Source: Saprospiraceae bacterium
GTDB taxonomy: Bacteria > Bacteroidota > Bacteroidia > Chitinophagales > Saprospiraceae
Direction of reading: 5' to 3'
Assembly: GCA_015490175.1 (NCBI GenBank)
Contig: WFYJ01000128.1
Span: 1 to 38,709 of the forward strand
DNA: 38,709 nucleotides
The notes beneath the pieces were generated by a model. It ran no database searches, was not told the DNA's origin, and worked only from the letters and a program-made list of their open reading frames with translations. A program made the position numbers and the translations under genes. Below are positions 32,248 to 38,709 of this stretch, piece after piece (the first letter of the stretch is position 1; the number at the start of each line of letters is the position of its first letter).

Positions 32248-32559
32248 TCAGGCTTCGGCTTTGGGCGTGAAGTCGAGATTGGGGAAGGGGGGCTGCTCGG
32301 TCGATTTGATGGGGCCGAACTGGGCTTCGTACTTGGCGATGTTGTCTTGCAGGGCCTTGAGGAAGCGCTTGGCGTGCTCGGGCGTCAGGATGACGCGGGC
32401 CTTGACTTTGGCCTTGGGTACGTTGGGCATGGTGCGAATGAAGTCGATGACGAACTCCTGCGGCGAATGCGAGATGATGGCCAGGTTGCTGTACACGCCT
32501 TCAGCCACTTCTTCGGGCAATTCGATGTTGAGCTGGTTGCCTTTGGGTTGGTCTGCCAT
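32248..32559 (-). CDS. DUF3467 domain protein
   Basis: The product is 103 aa. It matches the DUF3467 pattern: NQLNIELPEEVAEGVYSNLA, IISHSPQEFVIDFIRTMP, then KVKARVILTPEHAKRFLKAL and an amphipathic last helix with YEAQFGPIK. It is a small cytosolic beta-sandwich-like protein of unknown function, widespread in Bacteroidota. It has no signal peptide or membrane helix. It is a separate transcription unit with a strong terminator. A one-mismatch 13-mer copy (TTTGCCGGAAGGC, 32593-32605) is about 34 nt upstream of the start. Confidence 0.88.
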   Translation of the reverse strand: MADQPKGNQLNIELPEEVAEGVYSNLAIISHSPQEFVIDFIRTMPNVPKAKVKARVILTPEHAKRFLKALQDNIAKYEAQFGPIKSTEQPPFPNLDFTPKAEA

Positions 32560-32768
32560 GATGATTTCGTTTTTTTGATTGAAAGGGTGGTTTTTGCCGG
32601 AAGGCAAGGTGTGAACCACCGCCACAGCGCAAAAGTTTTGCCTGAATGGCGGTCGCGGCCAAATTGGCATTTTTTGCCGGGCTTGCGCCAAACGCCTCCC
32701 TTGTGCGCGGAAAGATGCGCCACTTTTGCGAAAGCAACGCCTTGCAATGGCAGGGGCGAGTGGGGTGC

Positions 32769-33077
32769 TCAGCGGGTGCCCTTGCGGTAGCTCCTGCGGT
32801 CTCTGATGCTGCCATCCCTGCGATGGATGATGACGTCGGCGCCGTAGTTGATGGCGATCTGCCGCGCTCTTTCGATGGCTTCGTCCTGGTATTCGAATAC
32901 GGCGGTATAGCGGTCGTTGCTTTCGCCCTTCACGGCCCAGCCCCCGTCGGGATGTGGTACGACGTGTTGGTTGCGGCTGCGCCGCCGGCTGCCGCCCAGG
33001 CCTGCGTTTTTCAGAATGATGCGCAGAATCTTTTTCAGAAGATCGGTCCAGAACGAGGTGGATCGGATGTCGGACAT
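32769..33077 (-). CDS. DUF2188 domain protein
   Basis: The product is 102 aa. The C-terminal 65 residues match DUF2188: HVVPHPDGGWAVKGESNDR, the EAIERARQIAINYGADVIIH helix-strand, and a basic RRDGSIRDRRSYRKGTR end. The N-terminus (SFWTDLLKKILRIILKNAGL) is an amphipathic helix that could touch a membrane. The family has no established function. It follows the secreted protein gene by 80 bp. It reads from the ATG at 33077; the longer frame has no domain support. Confidence 0.82.
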   Translation of the reverse strand: MSDIRSTSFWTDLLKKILRIILKNAGLGGSRRRSRNQHVVPHPDGGWAVKGESNDRYTAVFEYQDEAIERARQIAINYGADVIIHRRDGSIRDRRSYRKGTR

Positions 33078-33157
33078 TGCCACGAATGCTTGGTTCGGGG
33101 GCGAAAATGCGGATTTGTCGGTGAATGTGCGACCCGAAAGACGGCCGCCGTGCGCGC

Positions 33158-34807
33158 TCATTTGCCGACAGGCTCCCCCTCTTTTTCCAGAGGCACGGCC
33201 TCGAATTCCAGCTTCAGCTCGAGGGGGCAGGTGCCCGAATAGGGCGGTTCCAGCACTCCGCCGTAGGCTTCGGTGCGCATGTTGACGCGCAACTCGAACT
33301 GGGCGTGAGGTTCGTCCTGCACGCGGACGCGCATCACCGGGCGAGGCGTAGCGGGCGCAGGCAGGTCGGCTTCCTCGGGTTCGTACCAGGCATAGCGCAG
33401 GCTGGCGAGCGAGCGGAGGGGCTGAAGGGTGCCCTGCCGGCAGCCGAAACCTTTGCCGAACAGCTCGATCTCGTACTCCACCGCGCCCTCACAATCGAAT
33501 CGCAGCTCCGGACAGCGCACGATCAGCTCGTAATCCGTCTCCGAAGGATTTTCCACGTTCACCAGCAGGTCGAACACGGCATGGGTGTAGGTGTTGCTCC
33601 CGTCTTCCTCTTCCCAGCCCGCCTCGGGCTCGGCATGGGCATAGACGAGGGCCTCCACTGCAGCGGTGTGAAAGGAGGGCTGCGTCACTTCGATGCGGAT
33701 GCGGCTTTTCTGAGGGCCTGTGCCGGCCGACTCCTCGAATCGCCTGGTGGTGCCCGCTTCGATGCGCGTGCCGCCGGTTTTCCATCGGCGCGCGTTTTTG
33801 CAGTCGGCAGGCGGCCAGTCGCTCCCGGTTAGCGGTTGGCCCTCGCCATCGAGGTGTTTGACGACGTGGTCTTCGGCCAGGGCCTCCACGATGCCCATGT
33901 AGTGCTTTCTGTCTTCCTCGATGGCCGGTGCGATGGCCACTTTCAGCTCGGGCAAGGCCTCGACGCGGATGGTTGCCGTATTGCCTGCCGAGAGGCGGCG
34001 CCCCTCGGTGTTGTCGTACACCCACCAGGCGGTCACCTCGGCAAGGCCGTCTTCTTCGGATTTGAACTTCACGGTGGCCTTGCCCTTTTCGTCGGTCGTG
34101 ACCTTGTACCGGTCCAGATCGCCTACGCCCGCCAGATCCAGCTCCACGTCTCTGTCGGCGAGGGGCACGCGTTCCTCGGGGCCGCAGTCGTAGAGCGTGA
34201 GCTCCAGCTCCAGCTCGTCGCCCTGTGCGATGCGGGCATCGGCCGGGTCGAACTCCAGCAGCGCATAGATGGCGCTTCCGCGCTCTTCGCGCACCTGCAC
34301 TTGATGGCGCCGGATCGTGCGCAGCAGGTAACGATACATGGCGGCGATGCGCTCGGCCACTCTGGTCATGTCGTCTTCATTGGAGTACCGAATGACCTGC
34401 GGCCGGATGACCACCTTGCCCGTGCGATCCACAAGATCGGCCCGTGTGGTGCACTGCCAGCGGCCCGAATCGCCCTGCACGGCCTTGCCGTCGAGGGTGA
34501 GGATGAAATCGGACTCGAGTGCCGAGCCGGAATTGACGACGCTTTCGAGGAACAGCACGTCGTTGCGGTTGTCGCTGATGATGCGGTTGAGGGCAAACTC
34601 GTGCACCGAAGCCACGTACTGATCGCCGGGCGTGCCCTCCTCGAAGTCGAGGAAGCCGGGCGGGCGATAGGGCTTGCCCTCGCGGTAGTTGCGTATTTCC
34701 ACGCGCGGGATGGGGCATTCGTCCTTGCGCGTCTGTGCTGGCAGAGAGCCGAGCGAAAGCACGACACAACAGAACCAGAGCGGGAAAAAGTGCAGATGAG
34801 ACTTCAT
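33158..34807 (-). CDS. Secreted protein with Ig-like domain, function unknown
   Basis: The product is 549 aa with a signal peptide (about 1-24, ending GSLPAQ). The N-terminal region (30-165) is alpha/beta and rich in Arg/Asp. Residues 180-285 look like a bacterial Ig-like (Big_1-type) domain with the marker TTDEKGKATVKFKS. The C-terminal 250 residues are beta-rich with several Cys (PELRFDCEG, GFGCRQGT, SGTCPLEL). No catalytic motif is seen. It is probably periplasmic or surface-exposed. It heads a small minus-strand run with DUF2188 and DUF3467. A one-mismatch 13-mer lies at its stop codon (33161-33173). I do not recognise a named family. Confidence 0.75.
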   Translation of the reverse strand: MKSHLHFFPLWFCCVVLSLGSLPAQTRKDECPIPRVEIRNYREGKPYRPPGFLDFEEGTPGDQYVASVHEFALNRIISDNRNDVLFLESVVNSGSALESDFILTLDGKAVQGDSGRWQCTTRADLVDRTGKVVIRPQVIRYSNEDDMTRVAERIAAMYRYLLRTIRRHQVQVREERGSAIYALLEFDPADARIAQGDELELELTLYDCGPEERVPLADRDVELDLAGVGDLDRYKVTTDEKGKATVKFKSEEDGLAEVTAWWVYDNTEGRRLSAGNTATIRVEALPELKVAIAPAIEEDRKHYMGIVEALAEDHVVKHLDGEGQPLTGSDWPPADCKNARRWKTGGTRIEAGTTRRFEESAGTGPQKSRIRIEVTQPSFHTAAVEALVYAHAEPEAGWEEEDGSNTYTHAVFDLLVNVENPSETDYELIVRCPELRFDCEGAVEYEIELFGKGFGCRQGTLQPLRSLASLRYAWYEPEEADLPAPATPRPVMRVRVQDEPHAQFELRVNMRTEAYGGVLEPPYSGTCPLELKLEFEAVPLEKEGEPVGK

Positions 34808-35094
34808 GGCTGAGGGGGCTGAAATGGAACAATACCTGTGCCGTCACTGCACGACGGCCTGCCTGCACAAGATACGAACAATCAGCATGTTGGAGGTGGT
34901 GAGATGCGCGGACATGGGCTGCCCTGACGGGGTGTCGGCACGAAAAAGGGGCTTTTGGCCAGAAGGCGGCATTTTGCACATTGATTTCAATGGAGAAAAA
35001 ATGTAAGCCAAGCGGCAAAACGGGTGTAGGAGTGTGCCAGATAGCTGTCGGTCTGCCACTTTTTGAGAAATTGGCCGGAAAGAACGGAATGCCT
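34808..35094. other. Divergent spacer, no gene seen
   Basis: This 287-bp spacer between the secreted-protein gene (minus) and the adhesin gene (plus) should hold both promoters. No exact TAnnTTTG is seen on either strand; the closest + strand candidate is GCATTTTG at 34969. No repeats of the common families are present, unlike most other spacers here. Confidence 0.5.
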
Positions 35095-38000
35095 ATGGGA
35101 GACATTTACTGTCTGGAAGAAAACAACGAGTCATGCAGAAGCGGTTCGGGATGCGAAGAATCCCGAACCTGCCATGTTTTCATCAAGTTAACGCTGCGTT
35201 TTTTCCCGGGCCGCTTTGCGTCGGGCGGGAACCTGCGGGCCGGATCGCGGCGGCCCTTTTTTGCTGTAGCAGCAGCGGTGCTGTGCCTGTGGCTTGCGGG
35301 AGCTACGCACCTGGCCGCCCAGCCCTGCGTGTGTACCAACTGCCCCGTGTCCATCCAGGACAACGGCACCTTTCAGGGCTTCCTCGACGTGCAATTCAAC
35401 GGCTCGCCCGCCGACAACGATCTGGGCTCGTGTCCGCTGACGGCCGTTTGTTTCACCATCCAGCATACCTGGGTGGGCGATCTGAGCGTGTCGCTTACCT
35501 CGCCCGGCGGACTGACCTACCTCGTCATGGCCGATGTGAACAACAACTTCGGCGGCTGTGGCACCGATGCCGACAACATCGAGATTTGCATTACCACCGG
35601 TACGGGCAATCCCCTGACCAACAATACGGAATATGTCTGCAACGGCGGCCCCTGCTCGCTGGGCTTTTGCTGCCTGACCGGCAACTGGACCATGCCCTGT
35701 GGCGGCGTGACCGACCCGGTGACCAATGCCCCGCAGGCGCCCAACTGCGACCTCAACGACTTCAACGTGCCGGGCCATCCCGTCGAAGGCACCTGGATCC
35801 TCACCATCAACGACATCTGCGATCAGGACGTGGGCTTCCTCGTCGATTGGGAATTGCAGTTTGCTTGCAACGATGCCTTCTGCTGCGATGCCGACGGTGG
35901 CACCCTCAACGCTCCTGACGTGACGGGCTGCCTCGGTGATCCCGGCCTCAACGTGTCGGCGCCGCCGAACTATGGAGGCGCGCCCGGCCCCGACCCGCTC
36001 TACTACGGCTACACCTATCTGGTCGTGCAGAACGGCGTCATCATGCAGGTGGTGGCCGGGCCCAACCTGTCCTCCCTGCCGCCCGGCACCTTTCAGGTGT
36101 ACGGGCTGTCGTACAGCACGCAGCAGGGCTTCAACCCCGCCACGCTGGTGGGCACGCCGCTGGCCGTGCTGCAGGCCCAGCTCGCCTCGCCCAACCCGCC
36201 CTTTTGCGGCGACCTGAGCACCGATTTTTTCAACGTCACCATCGGGCCGCCGCCCGCCCCCGGCTACATTGATACCATGCTCTGCCTCAACGATTGCATC
36301 ACGGTGGGTGGCCAGCAGGTGTGCTGGTCGCAGACGGTTGATCTGCCCGGCGCCTCGTATCTGGGCTGCGACAGTCAGGTGATCGTCGTCATCGTGCCCA
36401 TTCCGCCTTCCGCTGCCGATTATCCCGTGACGGTATGTGCGGGCGACTGCATCGACTACAACGGCCAGACCTACTGCCCGCCCGGCCCGCACGTGGTGAC
36501 GCTCACCAACTGGCAGGGTTGCGACAGCCTTGTGAATATCACCTTTACAGAAGTGGATCCGCAGGCCGCAGCCAATGCCGACACGCTCGAGCTGCCCTGC
36601 GACGGCAGCGGCGTGCCGCTCGACGGCAGCGGCTCGTCGGGTTACACTGCCCTGCAATGGATCGGCCCCAACGGCTTCAGCAGCACCGATATGGCGCTTG
36701 TCGTCACCGATCCGGGTACCTACGCGCTCGTCGTCGAGAACGACTCGGTCAGTCCGCCATGCACCGATACGGCCTTCGTGCAGGTAGTGGGCGGCACTTC
36801 GACGCCCGATCCGATGGTGGTGTGGCCGCCCGAATTGTGCGCCGGCCAGAGCCTCGACCTCGATACGCTCACCATCATAGATGCCAACAATACCGGTGCT
36901 GCCTACTCGTGGCATTCGGCTTCACCGGCCGACAGCACCAACCTGCTGGCCACGACCGTGGTGTCGCCCGGCACGACGACGACCTATTACCTGCTGGCCG
37001 TTGCGGGGCAATGTGCCGTGGAGCTGCCCGTGACCGTAACGGTATGGCCCGTGCCTGCGGCCAACTTCTTCGCCGCCTCGCCCGTCTGCCTGACCGACAG
37101 TACCACCGTGTACTACACCGGCGGCGCTTCCGCAAATGCCACCTATACGTGGAACTTCGACGGCGGCACGGCCATTCCCGGCACGGGGCCGGGTCCGCAC
37201 CAGGTCTTCTGGTACGATACGGGGCAACATTTCATCACGCTCGTGGTCGAGGAAAACGGCTGTGTGTCCGATGTCTGGACCGAACTTGTCCAGGTCGATG
37301 CGCCACTGTTGCCGCCCCAGGTGGTGTGTGCCGCCGCAACCACCGACGGCCTCACCTTTGCCTGGTCGCCCGTGGCGGGCGCCTCGGCCTATAGCGTCAA
37401 CGTGCTGACGGGCCAGGCGGGCACATTGACCGACGACACGACCTTTGTCGTCACGGGGCTTGCCCCCGCCGAGGCGGTCACTATCGAAGTGACGGCCGTC
37501 AGCGGCAACACCTGCGCGTCCGCCACCGCCATCGCCACCTGCAGCGCGCTGGACTGTCCGCCCCTCGATATTGCCATCGATTCGGTGGCACCCCTCTGTG
37601 CCGGGGCTGCGGCACCTTTCAACCTGACGGCCGGCGGCTATGGCGCCGGCACGGCCTGGTGGTCGGGGCCTGGCATCGTTGATTCAGCGGCCGGTACCTT
37701 CGATCCGGGCCTGGCCGGCGTGGGCGACCACCTCGTCACGTTCCACTATCAGGAAGCCAACTGCACCTACAGCGCGACGACCACCGTGACCATCCTGCCC
37801 ACACCCGTGGCCGCCTTTGCGATGGACAGCCTCACCTGCACCGACTCGCTCGTGACCGTGACTTTTACCGGCGGCGCTTCCGCAAATGCCACCTTCGCGT
37901 GGGACTTCGACGGCGGGACTGCCATCCCCGGCGACAGCACGGCAGGACCACAGCTCGTTTCCTGGCCCGACAGCGGGCGGCACGTCGTCAGCCTCGTCGT

Positions 38001-38709
38001 GACCGATGCGGGCTGTGTGTCGGTGCCGGCGGTCGACACCATCCGCGTGGCCGCCCCCCTGCCGCTCGTACAGATCGCCTGTACGGCTACCACCCAGCAG
38101 ATCGAGTTTTCGTGGAATGCCGTGCCGGGCGCCTCGGGCTACCAGGTCGAAGTGTTGCAGGGCAGCGGCGGCCTGGCCGTTGCCGATACGGCCATCTGGT
38201 TCGACGGACTTTCGCCCGGCGACACCGTGACCATTGCCGTCACTGCGCTCGGCGACAGCATCTGCACCCTGCCGGCCGACACCCTGAGCTGCATTGCCGC
38301 AGCCTGCCAGCCGGTGACGGTCTCCATCACACCCGTGCCGCCCGTTTGCCTCGATGCGAATGCTGCTCCCTTCCTCCTCGATGTGCAGATCGTCGGCGGC
38401 AGCAACAACGGCACGCTCACTTGGTCGGGTGCAGCCATCAGCGATCCTGTCGGCATCTTCGATCCGGCGTTGGGCGTGCCGGGCGACAACGTGGTGGTGG
38501 CCACCTACGAGGAGCCGGGCTGCGTGTGGACCGATACGGCGGTGGTGACATTGCTGCCTCAGCCCACGGCCGACTTTGCGCTCACACCGGAGGTGTGCGC
38601 GGGCGACACGGCGGTGGTGACCTTCATTGGTTCCGCTTCCGCAAATGCCGCCTTTGCGTGGGACTTCGACGGGGGCACGGCGGTGCCGGGCACGGGCGCG
38701 GGTCCGCAG
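35095..38709 (+). CDS. Large multidomain surface adhesin, 3' end beyond window
   Basis: The frame is open for 1205 codons to the last base, without a stop. From the ATG at 35095 a long N-region reaches a hydrophobic signal segment ending LAAQ (residue 76). In-frame ATGs at 34990 and 35089 are alternative starts. Residues about 120-258 resemble a proprotein-convertase P-domain (FTIQHTWVGDLSVSLTSPGG, then GTWILTINDICDQDVGFL). After Cys-rich Ig-like segments, three modules recur with a period of 750-759 nt: a PKD domain (GGASANATYTWNFDGGT), a fibronectin III-like domain (FAWSPVAGASAYSVNV, FSWNAVPGASGYQVEV) and an Ig-like domain (WWSGPGI, TWSGAAI). Such proteins in Bacteroidota are usually type IX cargo with a C-terminal sorting domain, which would be beyond the window. 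Confidence 0.85.
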   Translation, partial: MGDIYCLEENNESCRSGSGCEESRTCHVFIKLTLRFFPGRFASGGNLRAGSRRPFFAVAAAVLCLWLAGATHLAAQPCVCTNCPVSIQDNGTFQGFLDVQFNGSPADNDLGSCPLTAVCFTIQHTWVGDLSVSLTSPGGLTYLVMADVNNNFGGCGTDADNIEICITTGTGNPLTNNTEYVCNGGPCSLGFCCLTGNWTMPCGGVTDPVTNAPQAPNCDLNDFNVPGHPVEGTWILTINDICDQDVGFLVDWELQFACNDAFCCDADGGTLNAPDVTGCLGDPGLNVSAPPNYGGAPGPDPLYYGYTYLVVQNGVIMQVVAGPNLSSLPPGTFQVYGLSYSTQQGFNPATLVGTPLAVLQAQLASPNPPFCGDLSTDFFNVTIGPPPAPGYIDTMLCLNDCITVGGQQVCWSQTVDLPGASYLGCDSQVIVVIVPIPPSAADYPVTVCAGDCIDYNGQTYCPPGPHVVTLTNWQGCDSLVNITFTEVDPQAAANADTLELPCDGSGVPLDGSGSSGYTALQWIGPNGFSSTDMALVVTDPGTYALVVENDSVSPPCTDTAFVQVVGGTSTPDPMVVWPPELCAGQSLDLDTLTIIDANNTGAAYSWHSASPADSTNLLATTVVSPGTTTTYYLLAVAGQCAVELPVTVTVWPVPAANFFAASPVCLTDSTTVYYTGGASANATYTWNFDGGTAIPGTGPGPHQVFWYDTGQHFITLVVEENGCVSDVWTELVQVDAPLLPPQVVCAAATTDGLTFAWSPVAGASAYSVNVLTGQAGTLTDDTTFVVTGLAPAEAVTIEVTAVSGNTCASATAIATCSALDCPPLDIAIDSVAPLCAGAAAPFNLTAGGYGAGTAWWSGPGIVDSAAGTFDPGLAGVGDHLVTFHYQEANCTYSATTTVTILPTPVAAFAMDSLTCTDSLVTVTFTGGASANATFAWDFDGGTAIPGDSTAGPQLVSWPDSGRHVVSLVVTDAGCVSVPAVDTIRVAAPLPLVQIACTATTQQIEFSWNAVPGASGYQVEVLQGSGGLAVADTAIWFDGLSPGDTVTIAVTALGDSICTLPADTLSCIAAACQPVTVSITPVPPVCLDANAAPFLLDVQIVGGSNNGTLTWSGAAISDPVGIFDPALGVPGDNVVVATYEEPGCVWTDTAVVTLLPQPTADFALTPEVCAGDTAVVTFIGSASANAAFAWDFDGGTAVPGTGAGPQ
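37126..38709 (+). repeat. ~250-aa supermodule repeat in the adhesin
   Basis: The 15-mer GCTTCCGCAAATGCC occurs at 37126-37140, 37876-37890 and 38635-38649, marking the PKD domains of three successive PKD-FN3-Ig units. Spacings are 750 and 759 nt. Identity is highest at the PKD core and falls in the FN3 and Ig parts. The third unit is cut by the window end. Confidence 0.8.

Noticed and set aside
35133-35918. Alternative frame ORF at the adhesin start
   Set aside because: The frame from 35095 carries the signal segment and the P-domain and stays open to the window end; the alternative has neither.

Overview
The window looks like a piece of a GC-rich Bacteroidota chromosome, most likely from the Saprospiria (Lewinella or Phaeodactylibacter-like). 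The pointers are a PorP/SprF-type protein of the type IX secretion/gliding system, a bactofilin next to AtpZ, a CCDC81-type HU domain fused to SPOR, a multidomain adhesin with a P-domain and PKD repeats, promoter elements of the Bacteroidota type (TAnnTTTG), and no obvious Shine-Dalgarno sequences. The assignment is inferred from gene content; no database was searched.

Layout. 1-136 holds the 3' part of a tRNA-Glu and its terminator. 136-1590 is repeat-rich and contains one lone + strand gene of unknown function, flanked by inverted repeats. 1618-3224 (- strand) is bactofilin, AtpZ, an AtpI-like membrane protein and a biotin-carrier protein. 3537-10067 (-) carries porP, dsbD (with a duplicated N-terminal domain), purQ and xseA. 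10117-17536 (-) is the most unusual part: a PqqD-like protein, an ATP-grasp ligase, a group IV PLP decarboxylase, a urea-transporter/M23-peptidase fusion, a predicted outer-membrane protein and a secreted TPR protein. The last four are joined by ATGA overlaps. 17693-24629 (-) holds murQ, a persulfide dioxygenase/rhodanese fusion, glnS and argS. 25151-25849 (+) is a metallophosphatase that seems to have a leaderless mRNA. 26290-32074 (-) holds the HU-SPOR protein and a TolC / MacB-like permease / HlyD efflux set without an ATPase. 32248-34807 (-) holds DUF3467, DUF2188 and a secreted Ig-like protein. 35095 to the window end (+) is a large adhesin that runs off the edge.

The spacers between genes are as distinctive as the genes. 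They are mosaics of a few repeat families: GA-rich octamer tracts that often contain the stop codon of the gene before them, arrays of 21-22 nt hairpins, a roughly 300-nt composite present as direct repeats on both sides of argS, and a roughly 35-90 nt element found four times. Across genes and spacers alike, the 13-mer TTTGCCGAAAGGC occurs nine times exactly and its sister TTTGGCGAAAGCC five times, where chance predicts about 0.001 of each. This looks like a genome-wide signature motif and, together with the PqqD/ATP-grasp/decarboxylase/UT-M23 cluster, is the best candidate here for something undescribed.
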